Shown here one piece after another: positions 23,735 to 36,639 of a stretch of DNA of 64,000 nucleotides. A program made the position numbers and the translations under genes. The stretch is from Triplophysa rosa (Eukaryota > Chordata > Actinopteri > Cypriniformes > Nemacheilidae). Numbering within the stretch: position 1 is the stretch's first letter; every line of letters begins with the position of its first letter. Below the pieces are notes generated by a model. The model did no database searches, was not told where the DNA came from, and worked only from the letters and a program-made list of their open reading frames with translations. The DNA is taken from positions 7,887,964-7,951,963 of the forward strand of contig NC_079908.1 in the NCBI RefSeq assembly GCF_024868665.1, in the 5' to 3' direction.

Positions 23735-24997
23735 GAGGACTGAAGAATCTAACATATCATGCCTAATCTTCAAAATCTAGATGTGTTTTCCAATAGCATA
23801 TTATTTACGGAAAATAAATTGAAAAACCCTCCATTTGCAGAACTGAAGCAACTCAGAATATTCGCCATACACAGTCAACGTCGCGGTATCGGCAAAGTGC
23901 CCTCAAATCTACTCCAAGCTTATCAAATTTAGAGATGTTTTACGGCGGTAACATGAATCTGTTACATCTAAATCCCTGCACATTCCAGTTTAGCCCCAAA
24001 CTCTGGTTTCTGGATCTCTCCAAGAACGCTCTCTCAGACGGCAACGCCATCCCCACAGAGCTTTTTCATCCCATCTCAATGCGAACTAAACTCATTCTCT
24101 CAAGAACTCAGCTTCGGTCGCTAAACTTCCTGTTGGATGCAAATCTTTCTAGACTTAGTACCCTAAGAGCCCCAGGCAATGAAATCGATGCCATAAACAA
24201 AACTTTGATTCAGTCTTTTCACAAACTGAAAGTCCTCGACTTGCAGAAAAATACGTTCACTGTAACAATGCACTCTTTATTGACTGGGCCATGAAGAATA
24301 ATTTTACTCAGGTCATTTATTTGAACAAGTACGCCTGTAGCTATCCTTCCACCTTGCGAGCTATGAGATTAACCGATTTCAATACCGAATCCTGCATTGT
24401 GAATATTGACTTCATCTGCTTCCTTTGCAGCAGTATTGTGGTCGTCATCACACTCCTCTTAGCGTTTTTCTGGCAATTTCTGCGCTTGCAAGTAGTTTAT
24501 GTGTATTATCTCCCCCTGGCCTACCTTTATGATAGCAAGAAGAAGCAGCACCAACATCAGTTCATCTATGATGCATTTATTTCTTACAATTCACAAGATG
24601 AGCCTTGGGTCGTGGAGAAATTGATTCCTGAATTAGAAGGAAAGCAAATTTTGGAGATTGTGCTTGCACCACAGGGACTTTGAACCCAATCATGGATAAC
24701 ATAATTGATGGAATATACAGCAGCTAGAAGACCATCTGCCTGATCACCAGAAACTATCTGAAGAGCAACTGGTGTTCCAGTGAGGTCCAGGTGGCAAGCT
24801 TCAGGCTCTTCGATGAGCAAAAGGATGTACTGATCCTGGTTTTCCTGGAGGACATTCCCACACATCAGCTGTCTCCGTATCACAGGATGCGAAAGCTGGT
24901 GAAGAAGCGAACCTTCCGTCGCTGGCCAAAAGATGAAGAAGATAGCAGGATTTTTTGGCAGAAGATGAGAATGGCTTTGGAGACCAAAGAGGTCTGA
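23735..24997 (+). pseudogene. Toll-like receptor pseudogene (fish TLR13/21/22-like)
   Basis: A single-exon stretch in three frames. Leucine-rich repeats are at 23735-24294 (LWFLDLSKNALSDGN, LKVLDLQKN), followed after a frameshift near 24291 by a C-terminal flank and a membrane segment (FICFLCSSIVVVITLLLAFFW). The TIR domain begins YDAFISYNSQDEPWVVEKL at about 24567. A second frameshift near 24645 breaks the TIR box 2 (HRDFEP readable in another frame), an in-frame TAG follows GIYSS, and the last block (VASFRLFDEQKDVLILVFLE...) reads to TGA at 24995-24997. The N-terminal half is absent or unrecognisable. TIR wording resembles the fish TLR11-subfamily, but the exact member is uncertain. Confidence 0.85.
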
Positions 24998-25294
24998 GAG
25001 TATTATTCCCAGACATTAGAAAGATTCCTGGGGCAAAGGCTGAAATAGTGTTTTAGGTATAAAAATGTCTATTAACCCGTACGAACCTGGACACATTTGT
25101 CCTTAAAAGAAAAAAATGCAGATTATAAAACACCAAATGGACCACAGAACTCATGTATGAACCTTTTTAAATATGCAAAACATGTTGTTTTAAGGTTTAC
25201 AGCCTAATGTGACATACATGTCACCACAATATTTTATTAAGTTGTTTTATGTCAATTTGTTCAATAAATGTATTCAAAGATTAAACATAAGGTA

Positions 25295-25487
25295 CACTGA
25301 AAAAAGGGTTTCATTCAACAATTAAAATATTTTAGGGTAAGGATTCACATCTAAATTTTATAACTTGAGCCGATTAAAAATATATACCTTTTCTTTATTA
25401 TTTTTCATTGGCTTAAGTTATAAAATATAGATGTGAATCCTTACCCTACATTTTTTTAATTGGTTGAATGAAACCCTTTTTTTAGTG
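25295..25487. mobile_element. Foldback MITE, 193 bp, TA target
   Basis: Almost the whole element is one inverted repeat: arms of about 80 bp (aagggtttcattcaac... and its complement) with a short middle. TA dinucleotides flank it at 25293-25294 and 25488-25489. It would form a long hairpin when transcribed. Confidence 0.85.
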
Positions 25488-25489
25488 TA

Positions 25490-28400
25490 TAAAATGAAGC
25501 GTTTATTTGCAAAAACAGATAACTCCGTTTTTAAAAATGTTCAAAATGTTCACGTTTTTATTATGTTATCATGTTTTTATTGTATTAGTTAGCTGTAAAA
25601 CAACCCAACTGTAGTTTGATTGATACACAATAATTTCCGAACATTTTAAAAATTGAGTTATCTAATTTTGCAAATAAACTCTTCATATGTTTTTAAAACA
25701 TTGCAGTTGTTAAATGGTTAAATGGGGCAATTTCGGAAATGTTGTCATAACTCACAGACCTAACCCAGATGCTGAGATATCACTTATGGAAATTCATTAA
25801 ATTTCAATTATTAAATTGTTAGATTTTTATGTCAGTTTTATGTTTTGTAAAATGTATACCATTTCTTAGATTTTTTGTTTTTGTTTTCATTTCTGCTGTT
25901 AAAATGAGAACATTTTGGAACTGTTGAATTTTGAACTTTGACATTTTTGAACTCCTTTAAACTTTTTAAACAATTTCTGTCACAGTTTTACGAATGAAGT
26001 GAAATCTTACTTGGTGCCGCTTAAAAACAAAATATTTTAGTCAGCATTTTAAAAACTGTCCATGTAAACAAGTCAAGATCTAGAGGTTTCTGTGGGCTGA
26101 AATCTGGGCCAACACACTGCGCCCCCTAATAGTCAGGTACGGGGGTATAAAGTGATTATGACCTCCTACAGGCAGATTATATTGTATTAAACTGTCTAAT
26201 TTAATCAAACCAAAATCATTGGTTCAATTAGCATCTTCTAAATGTAACTATTTTCTCAGTTTCCTATTTCTCTCTGCTTTAAGTGTCCCCGACAGGAAAC
26301 TGCCTAGGGTTCTTCCCGTGAAACGCGGAAGTCACATGTGCATAGAGCCCATTATCTCTGAACATGATCACTGTTTTCACTTAATAGAGTAATGGAAGTG
26401 TGGGAGGAGAGCAGGAGTATACTCAGCTTTTCTTCTTCCTGTCATTCTGACCTTTGACACCAGCAACAGTAGCTGACATAAGATCTATCTGCTGAAGTGT
26501 TGTGAACAACATGCCTCCACGTTCTCCGTCCACGCCTCCGCACTGTCTGTCATTGTCCACATCCCAGCATGTGTCCCCTGCTGCCTCACAGAACCCCTTT
26601 AGACTCAAGAAGCTCTTATGCTCATTTCAAATGAATCACAGTTTCAACAATTGATTCTGTTGAAGATATTCTGAATGTTCCATGTGATCATCTTTAGATT
26701 TAAAATGGATGTGCAAATGATATCAGATGGAAAGATGTTTTAAGGCACATGTTGGCAAAATATGTTTGTTGTCCAGCTCAATGTTCTGGTGTTGGTAAAG
26801 GCACAGTTGTTCACAGATGGTTTAGGGAATCTTAGCAGCAGGCATTTCCCTTTCATCTCAGTTCCTGGAGGATCATATATGATGTGATGCAAAAAGGTAT
26901 ATAGTTGTGTGCTCGGCATTTTCTTTGCTTATGTGTTTTTTGAGTCGATAAATGCATATTATTTGGATTTTTGTATAAATGTTTTCTTTTGGGTGCATGT
27001 TGGAAACATAACAAATACAGTCTGTTTATACACAGTTTGCTGGATCAATATGATTGGGACATTCTGTAGTACAGTGGGTCCAGAAGTCTGAAATTCCTTT
27101 CATTTGCATTTGTCTAATTGATTGCATTTTTAAAGGGATAGTTAAATTCTGTCATAATTTACTCACCCTCAAGTTGTTGCTAACCTGTATACATTTCTTT
27201 GTTCTGTTTAACACAAAAGAAGATATTTTAAAGAATGTGGAAAACTAAAAATTTCTGGGGCACCATTAACTAGTATTTTCCATACTATGGAAGTCTATAG
27301 TGCCCCAGTTCTGTTTGGTTACAAAATTTCATCCAAATATCTAGCTTCGTGTTCAACAGAACAAATACATTTATATAGCTTTGGAACAACGTCAGGGTGA
27401 GTAAATGGTGACGGAATTCTTATTTTGGGGTGAACTGTTCCTTTAAGTTACACATTCTAGTTTTAATACATTAATTTCCTTTATTTTCAGGTTTAAATAA
27501 AATTCCCTGATTTTCATTCGTGTAGCACAGAATAATAACTGCAGCCCTAGATTTTACTTTTTTTAGTCTACATGAAAACTAAACTGAAATCACACGCTAG
27601 AGAAGTCATGTGATGAGAGTAAAGGAAATGATCTCACTTGCTTAAAGTGATTCTGACTGATCCTTGCTCTTTGACCAGAGAGACAGCAGGGGAAATAGAC
27701 CTAATGGGGCATGGAAAACAAAAACACACCCTTTTATTGCCCAAGTCTCTGCCCGGCTTTCACACCTTTGTGTTTAAAAACATTCCAATGCACAAGACAA
27801 ACGAAAGGAAAGTGTGGCCATGCCACACTTTCTTACAGTAATAAACATACTTCAATTAACGTAATTTTTACGTAAAAGAATCACATCACTTAAAAATAAA
27901 AAAAGGAAATTATTTACTCGACCATATGTTGCTCCAAACCCGTATGACCTTCTTATGTGAAAACTGAACTATTTTATGAGGTCGCTATATGAGGCATGAA
28001 TGTGTGCAATGTGAATCGTACATAAATGTATGATTTTTTTTAATAAAATGATAACTGGGGCGAGAGCAGATCATTCAAAAACGTACAAATGATATTATAC
28101 AAAATTCCTACAATTTAGCCACCAATGAACTAAATATGAAATAGTTATGGATTGCCATGAGATTATGGTAGTGAAACACAAAAGGGGATGTTAGAATGTT
28201 AGGGACTGCGACCCTCGGTCACCATTCACCTTCACTTTATGACAAACGTGTTTTTACACAATGTTTAGGGAACTGCGTCTTCAAATGGAATATCTGTAGT
28301 AACGTGATATTGGGGAGAAAGTCAAAAATGAACACTACTGCAATTAAATATTCTTCAAAAATGCATTATTTATTTCTCAATTTACACAAATATAAATATG

Positions 28401-29031
28401 ATTGCGGTGATTCCAAAACATATATAAAAATAGCCCAGCCTTTCGGCAGTTATACACATCTTCAGAACATTAACTGCAATGGAGTAGTGTGAAATCAATC
28501 CCTGAGAAGAAATTACATCGGTAGCATCTTTTGGGATTTTAACATTTATGTGCAAGTCCATGCATTGAAATGGAGAGACCCTTTTCTAATGTAAAGAAAT
28601 CTGATTTTACATTGCAATGTGATGATTTTTCTTTTAAAGTATAGATATTTCAAATCTCAGACATATGTGTGGTCATCATTTTTTGTTTTGTTTTGGCTCA
28701 CATGTTGACCTTTTTTTTATTAATTTATAACAAAACATTGTTCCTCATTAAAGTGTACAGTATATACAATATCAAAGATTTCATCATCCGATACTGATCA
28801 GAGGGAAACCTTCGGCTCAGTATTTCATCATCATGGCAAGTTCCAGCAGTTTGTTCTTTTATCCGCTATGGCTTAGAGGCGTCATGTATAAATCACGGTT
28901 CTTCAATTCAGAGGCAGTGCTGCACCTATTGGTTCTCCAAGCTGAGAGGTTACCAGAGTAACTGAGAATAGCAGATGTCAGGCCCTCCTGTTGCTAAGCT
29001 GCCGAGGAAGTTCTCACATCAGCGTGTTCAT
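25490..29031. other. Spacer between TLR pseudogene and hnf1b 3' end
   Basis: A+T-rich; 27133-27446 is a MITE of the 'tcatcatttactcacc' family (27157 ttactcaccctcaagttgtt ... 27407 ggtgacggaattcttatttt). The rest is probably hnf1b 3' UTR and spacer. An AATAAA on the minus strand at 28717-28722 is a candidate hnf1b polyadenylation signal about 310 bp past the stop. No gene is supported. Confidence 0.5.
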
Positions 29032-32000
29032 TCACCAGGCCTGCAGAGGACACTGCCGTGAACAGAGAGAACATCCATTTAACAACAAAGGCTCGTACAG
29101 TACAGACACAGTTTATGTATAGAGAAAAATGTCGAGATTTGCCACTTCACAATGCAGTAAGAAAATAATATAACGTGTATGTAAGATGGAAAATAAGAAC
29201 CTGTTTGCTGGAGCCCAGGTGTGTGATGGCGCTGGTGTCCATAGTCGCGTATCGAGAAGCATGAGAAAACTGAGCAACTTCCTGTTTAGGAGAGTACACT
29301 GAAAGACACAAGAAAAAATGTTAAACTTAAAAAAAAAAAAGGGTCATCATTTATTCGCCCTCATGATGTTCAGAAACTATATATGACTATTTCTTCTGTG
29401 AAACAAAAGAAGATATTTTGATTAATGTCTCTGTGGTTTTGTGTCCACACAACGTAAGTCAATGTTGGTCAATGTTGTTTGGTTCCCAACGTTCTTCAAA
29501 ATATCTTCTTTTGTGTTCTGAAGAAGAATGAAAGTCATACAGGTTTGGAATGACATGAAGGATATGAGGAATGTTGTATATTTACTGTGTGACTGTGAGA
29601 AGGGATGCTGGGAGATGTGTGCTGTGGTCAGCTGTGTGAGGCTGGAGCTCGGGGAAAACTGCATAGGTTGCAGGGTGGTGAGTCCAGACACGCTGTTGAT
29701 GACGGGCACGCTCTGAGACTGAGGAGATGTCAGACCTAAAAGCATGAAAAAGTGTTGTCAACATCAGAATTTTTTAAAGTGCAACTTGTGTGGTTACATT
29801 TTTTTTTAAAGCCACATCATACACTTTTTAAGTGTTTTTCCCCATGAGGTGCAATTTAAATGTTTTCCTGTAATAAAACAATCACATGATTTTCCACCAT
29901 CCTTCTCTCTCTGATGATTTTTCTACTGTACTTTTAAGACTTCTGCATGTAAAAATTAACTTTATTATTATTTGTACATTTCAGTTTACTAGCTTGGGCC
30001 AAAAATATACTCTACACAAGTTAACAAACACACGCTTGATGTGTTGCAGTAAACAACCATTCATTTGGAAATCATTTTAAGCAAGCTAATGACATTGAAT
30101 GAAATGTTGACAGGCATAGATATATATAACTAGATGGCACATTTCAAAGCAACAACATAAACAACATCTCTCCTATACTTGTAAGTCGCTTTGGATAAAA
30201 GCGTCTGCCAAATGAATAAATGTAAAAGTCAACAAACGTTACTGTGTACGCAACCCATTAAACAAATTGTTTATTTAATAAAATGATTATACAATAAATA
30301 ATATACAATACTGTAAATATATAATAAAATAATAACATAAATTCATTTGAATATAAATGATTTTGAATATAAATAGTTATATTATTAGCCACTAGCCAGA
30401 CCAATCAACAAACACAGACCGGAAGTAAACTTGCGCGTGCATCCAATGAAAGCGTCTATTGGCTGATGTATACGTTGTCCACCATATTTGAACAGTGCGA
30501 GCCAGTTTGTACTGCCAAGTCTACGGGTTTTCCGTGGAATTGGGTTACTTTTAAACTGTTGCTGAAAGTTGTTTTTTCCACTGGATATTTTGTTATTTAG
30601 CTGCCAATCTTAAGATGATTTTATTTTTGAAAGTTAAGTTCTGTTGTTTAGACTAGGCTCTTTATGAAGGATTTTGAATGAAATGAAAGCTATAAAGGAG
30701 AAAGAGGAAATGTGAAAAGAGAAAATGTGATACACTCACTTTGAGCAGCCAAGCTCATAATGAGACTCTGTGCTTGCTGGTGATGATGAGATGAGTGAGA
30801 AAGACTGTGAATGTTGGTCAGAGTGCTCACAGGAGGCAAAACTCCACCTGACACCGTGATCTGGACACACACACTATGTAAATACATATATGGTACACAA
30901 ACACAGCGAGTAAGGACATGGTTCCTTTCGTTCGTGGTATGGAATGGCTTATGTGTGTCAGAGTTTTTAGACTGTGTATGCACTAACATAACTCATGTTT
31001 ATGGGGGGCAATTCATGACAGTCATAAAACTGAATAAAGACATTGATGCAGTGTTACAGTATATGTACCGCCTGCAGCACGTCAGTTTTCAAATTAAGGC
31101 TGACTTTATCAATCATGTCTGTAAAAATGCATTGATCTCTGCCGTGCCTGTTACACGCTCTTTCCGATCAAATAAATAAGGCTGAATGTGCTTTCTTGTG
31201 CATGCGACAAGACACCATTTTTTTGGTTTTGCTTACCATTTTGGCATCCGTCGATAACAAACTGTGGCAGGGATCCAGACCACCTGGAGACACCTGTTGC
31301 AATACTGATTGGCTGCTTCCATGGTGACTGATGGCTGTAGAGGAAGTGACCTCACTGGTTCCTTGTTGACTGTACCGGAGTTCTGCATGGGAAAAGAAAC
31401 AAAGAGATACTGTTATTTATAATTATATCTTTGACTATTGTGGCGGTAAAAAATCTGTATTTTGTCACGTCACAAAGAATGTTTTTGCATTTTGTCACAT
31501 CACAAAGACAATTGAAATAGTGAGGAAGACTAGTTGCTAGTTGCACACACTGACCTGATTCGTTTATCTCTATTTGACCTGGTTGCATACCAGCTAAAAG
31601 TGATAAGCGTCTGCACAGTTCAAACACTAAAGACTGTCTTCATATAACCGACAGTCACACACACACATGCCTTCTTCGGTATTTAAATACATTACTCCAA
31701 AGCATACCTCAGGACAAATTATACAAAATGTTGTTCCGTTTCTTTCTTCATAAAGGCGAACAATCAAAGAGCTTTTGAAGGGTTTAAGGTCAGTGACTGG
31801 AGCAGAATACACAGTATGAGCAAACACGCTGTTCTCTGACTCACTCTCCTGACGTAATATTAATCCATTTGTAAACATTCTGCGGAATTCGTCCTATTTC
31901 ACAGGCCGGCGGTTTACGGCGTTCCAACAGAACAAAACAGCTCTGTGTTCAACAAACGTTAAAAAAAAACTTTTTATAATCACGTTTCTTATTATTTAAA

Positions 32001-35000
32001 TGAGCTATCAAATCTTTTGCAGGAGAATATGAGACGTTTTAATCTGATCACTCCCTTTCAGTCACTTGACCCTGGTTTGACCCCAAGATTGTGGCAAACG
32101 ATTTTTTTGTCCTTCGATCTCACCTGTGTCTACGGGTGTGGCTCTACATTTTGTTCACACGCTGATGGAACGGTGGAATTCCAATAAAACTAACACCCCT
32201 CACGCTTATCTGTGACCCGATTTACACCTGGTGTTAACATTCGTTTCAGCTAAATGCGGGTGTAAGTGTGGTCTAAAATGTTTTGTCATCCTATCACTTA
32301 AACCACATTCCCTGTAAAAAAAAAGTACAGTCAACTTTTATTTCAACTTTTTTTTACATTACTTCAACTCAAACAAAATCAGCGATTTGAACTTTTTATA
32401 AGTTATATCCAGTGTTGGGTGTAACTAGTTACTAAGTAATTAGTTACTGTAATTTAATTACTTTTCACTTGAAAACGTAAAGTAAGGGATTACTCTTATT
32501 TTTTCTGTAATTTAATTACAGTTACTTTTGATGTAATTAAACTAAATACTTTGTGTAATATATGTGTGTGCAATAGTGGAATTGACATCAAAATTCAGAG
32601 TCTAACTTTAAAATCTGTGCTTTAATGTATAATTCTCACATTTGTAATACTAGTTAATAGAGTACTTTATGTAGTTTAATATTATTTATTTGAATGAATT
32701 AAAAGAGCTCTTTCATGTCTATCCTTGAATCACTTAACTAATCAAAGTTGATGTAGGATATAGAAAGTAATTAGTAATAAGTAACTAAATACTTTTTGGA
32801 GAGAGTAATTTGTACAGTAATCTAATTACACTATTGAATATGTAATTAGTAACTAGTAATTAATTACTTTTTCAGAGTAACTTACCCAACACTGGTTATA
32901 TCTACTAACAAATGTAAAATATTAAGTTGAAATGACTTGTAAAGCAAAGTTGATAGCACTTTTTGGGTCAAATAAGTTTTTATTTAACTTTAAAATAATC
33001 ATAGAATAATTGCATTTCTTATATGCACAAATAAACAAAGTAAAAAAAAAACTGTTTAGAAAGAGTTAAAAAAGCACGCTGTCATTTTTTATGCCCTAAA
33101 ATTTTAACTATGTAATTTAACAACAGTTAGTTGAAATGACGTGTAAAACCAGTTTGTACATAAAAATTTAAGGCACTTTTAAAATTTAGTTAAAATGAAT
33201 GTTACTCAGGTGTAAGCGGTGCTCTGTCTCATGTGATGAGGTCACTCAAGATGGATGTTACCTGTTACCTGGCGTGTGATTCTGTTCGTGAGTGTTTGCA
33301 TTGCAGTGAAATCTTACTTGTTTCTGAGTTACTGTGATGGTGATGCATGTGTGATGATGCGTGAGACAGAAGGGGGTTCATGCTGTGGGGGGGGTACGTG
33401 TCCATCGCCAGCTTCTGTCTGAAAGCTTCCTCCTTACGCCGGTTAGCAAACCAGTTGTACACGCGAACCTCCGTGACCAGATTAGACCCCAGTCCATGAG
33501 CTTTAGAGGGTGACACACCCCTCTGCATACACTCGGCCCTGAAAACAGCCATCAAAACACTGAACTGATCAAATTTACTGATTTATTTTTTATTTATGTA
33601 TCTGAGATCATCAAGATCATCATCACATCTGCAGTCATGAGTTACCTGTTGCATTCCTCCACCAGCGCCTCCCTCTCTTCTTTGCTGGGGTTCTTCTGTC
33701 GTTCATAAGCCTGGTAGAGGATCTCCTGAGACGCCGGACCCCATTTGAAACGGTTTCGTCTCATTCTCTTGGATCCTGGCTCGCCCTCCTCTACGAGCGG
33801 CCCTCCGGAACCTCCCGCAGTCCCCGGATTCTGTCCGGCATGATTGAATTCTGGGAAAAAAAACAGGACCTGATCCTGACTGACTGAGTCAATGGGGTCA
33901 AGGCCCTGAACACGGTCGAACTCTGCGGAAATAAGAGGGGGACACGTTTGGGGCAGAGTAAGGCAGAATCATATAGTGTTCGGATGGGGGCTCCCATAAT
34001 GATGGAATGAGCACGGCTAAGATGGAGCAGAGCTCACTGATTGACCTTGTCTAAAATGACCATCATAATGTTTGCTTAGAGCATGTATGGTAATTAATTT
34101 TGTCTGTTTACAATATAAATGTGTTTTTTTATTGCTTTTGTGAAAACAGTAAACTTTTACATTTGATCAAAATGAAAATAGTATCCAACTGTCTGAAAAC
34201 AGTTGGATATAAAAATGGCAGAATTAAAATGTAATTCTCATATAAAACTTGTTGTATATTGTATAAATAATGTAAAGATATGGTATTAAATGATATTTAA
34301 CACAATATAATACACATAATAAATCATCTTAATACATAATATATTAATGAACAACAATGTAGGCCCACGTTTTATAATATCTAATAAATTCAATATCCTA
34401 GAAATTCAACAATATACATTATTACTTTAGAGACCCCAGAAAGTATATGTAATATAAATTAAAATAAAAAATGATTATTTTATTTTCACTTAAGCCACTT
34501 TTCTGAGTTTTGTAAGTAAATGCATTAATTTGGTATTTTATTTTCTAATACCATTGCATTCGTTCATTTTTAGGGCTACTTGTTGAATTCTATTGGTCCT
34601 ACAGGTAAATACATCTAAAATCATATTTAAAAATAAACAAGAAAGCAAACATTTTGATATTATAGGCAATGTGAAAGGGGGCGCTGACTTACGCCGGTCG
34701 ATATCGCGCTGTTTCTGGATGTACCAGGTGTAAAGCGCGGCTCGTTTGGTGGTCTTCATCGGTGTGCCTTTATTGAGATGCTGCGACAGGTGAGACTGAT
34801 TCAAACCCGTGACGTCCACCACCTCGCGCTGAGGAATATTGTGCTGCTGCATGTAGCCTTTAACAGTGCGCGCCACACGCCACGGGTCCCCTCTGAAACA
34901 AAACAAAATAACAATGCGTAATTTATTATTTATTACATCATTTGTATTATTTGTATTTTTCGGCGTTGGTTTTGTTAAGACCTAACATTATACCCGTATG

Positions 35001-36421
35001 TTTTATAAACCTTAAATACGAAGGCTAAATACCATGAGATAAAAACAATATAAGTGAAATACAAATCGCAAAAACAAATAACATTAAATTTAGCAAACAT
35101 ATATATGCAAATAAATAGTACAATAATTAAGGATTATAATTATTCATGTTTTTATTAAAGATTAATAATTATATAATTATCGTGCTATTAGTTTTGCAGC
35201 TTACAAAAGTTTACTAACATTTTAGAAAAATAACTAATCAAATATTTTTCATTATATCGATATTAAGCCGACGGTCATTTCGAATTAATAACCGTTATTC
35301 ATAAGCCTTCAGGTTGAAAAGAACGAAACATTTAGGCTAGCTAGAAAATCTAATATCTAAAGTCGTATGACGTAGAATGCATAATTACGATAATTACGAC
35401 AAATAAATGATATATTGTAAAATTGAATGAAAATCCGCTTTAAAGAATGAGTAGGCCGCTGTCTGTGTTCGGATATACTGTAAGCCCTCACATTAGAGTG
35501 TGGTCGAGGATGTTGGTTTAAGCCTATATAACTTTGGACAATGAATAACTAGATATCTTTTGCCTCTATTCATACGACATTGTGTATCTTTCTGTTGATG
35601 ATTTATAGAAATAAATTAATAACAACTACACGTGGTTTCGTTTTGCCTTTACGTGTTGTCTATTATTTAGGTAGCTTTTTACGGATATTTTCTAAATGTA
35701 AACACGTCTAAAACAGACCATTAGAAACGTTTTTAAATAATTGTTTAGAACTACTAATAAAAACAATACTTAAATGAAAGACATTTTAATAAAAATAGGC
35801 TAAATATATCAAATAAATCGCAATATTATTCTACATAATTTCGTGGTTTGTTTTATGGCAAACAAAACAAGTAAAACAATTATAAACCATACAAATTTGT
35901 ATAATAGGCCTACTTTTGCTGTTTTTTCTGCCATTAATCATAACGCGTAGCATGGATACAAGCGATGTCCTTTTATTCTCGTATACAGGCCTAATATTTT
36001 AGCTAACAATCATGCAATTTTTTGTATACATAATAAAGTCAAGAATTTTATGAATGACTCACGATAGCATGCGCTCGACCTCCGCGCGCTGCTCCGCCGC
36101 TTCCTCTGTGTTCAAAGACTGCAGCTCGCGCAGGATCGGTGGCGTGTCGTAATCATCCCCGTCATCAGAGCCTTCATCGCCGGACAGTTTGCTGCCTTTA
36201 CCTTGCGCGCTGCTCAGAGTCAAAAACACCGGCTTTGAATCACTGGAGTCGCTGCCGCCGTTGGCACTTGACGGGGATATGGGCTTTTCTATTTTAATTC
36301 CGAATTCAGCTGGGCACGGACATAAATCCTCCAGCGCCTGAACCAGCACATCCTTGGTGACCCCCGAGTCCAGCAAGGCGCTCAGGAGTTCCTGCTGAAG
36401 CGACGTCAACTTGGACACCAT
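29032..36421 (-). CDS. hnf1b: HNF1-beta homeobox transcription factor (complete)
   Basis: Developmental transcription factor of kidney, pancreas, liver and hindbrain. Nine exons, all GT..AG with consistent phase, encode 530 residues: 36421-36063, 34892-34693, 33922-33646, 33538-33318, 31382-31237, 30860-30740, 29735-29586, 29298-29201, 29052-29032. N-terminal dimerisation segment [20 protein letters not shown]; acidic [18 protein letters not shown]-specific domain in exon 2 ([36 protein letters not shown]); divergent homeodomain at ~240-317 across exons 3-4 ([20 protein letters not shown] ... [16 protein letters not shown]); Ser/Gln-rich transactivation region; end CPLQAW. An in-frame ATG four codons upstream (36433) exists, but MVSKL is the conserved start. 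Teleosts have two hnf1b paralogues; I cannot decide which one from sequence alone. Confidence 0.97.
29339..29575. repeat. MITE copy in hnf1b intron 7
   Basis: Shows the family words tcatcatttattcgccctca, aaaagaagatattttgat and, inverted near the right end, catacaggtttggaatgaca. Confidence 0.65.
30178..30226. repeat. SINE 3' tail fragment in hnf1b intron
   Basis: cttgtaagtcgctttggata / aaagcgtctgccaaatgaat is the conserved 3' tail of the tRNA-derived SINE at 41646-41778; the tRNA head is missing. Another tail fragment lies at 37112-37165. Confidence 0.75.
32410..32894. mobile_element. hAT-type MITE, 485 bp, in an hnf1b intron
   Basis: The ends are perfect over CAGTGTTGGG / CCCAACACTG, with longer imperfect matches (gtaactagttacta... 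inverted at the right). The 8-bp duplication gttatatc flanks it at 32402-32409 and 32895-32902. The inside is A+T-rich with recurring taattac words and no frame. Confidence 0.93.
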
Positions 36422-36639
36422 GTCAGTAAACATCAATCCGGTCTGGTTGAAAGATCCCCCGGCCTCGGTAAACAGACGTGTGAAATGCAGTTAAATAACT
36501 ATACCAAATTTACAGACAGAAGCCCACGAGACTAAAGTGTCCTTTACGCAAACCTTTGCGGTTGTCCAGCGTAGGAGCGCACCTGCTGAAGGAAGTAGTT
36601 TCGCGTTCCTGGTGGGCGGAGCTCTGGACAGGACCTAAT

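Noticed and set aside
26423..26608. Minus-strand 61-codon ORF and an overlapping plus-strand frame near 26510
   Set aside because: No splice context, no recognisable motif, overlapping frames of equal quality; likely chance.
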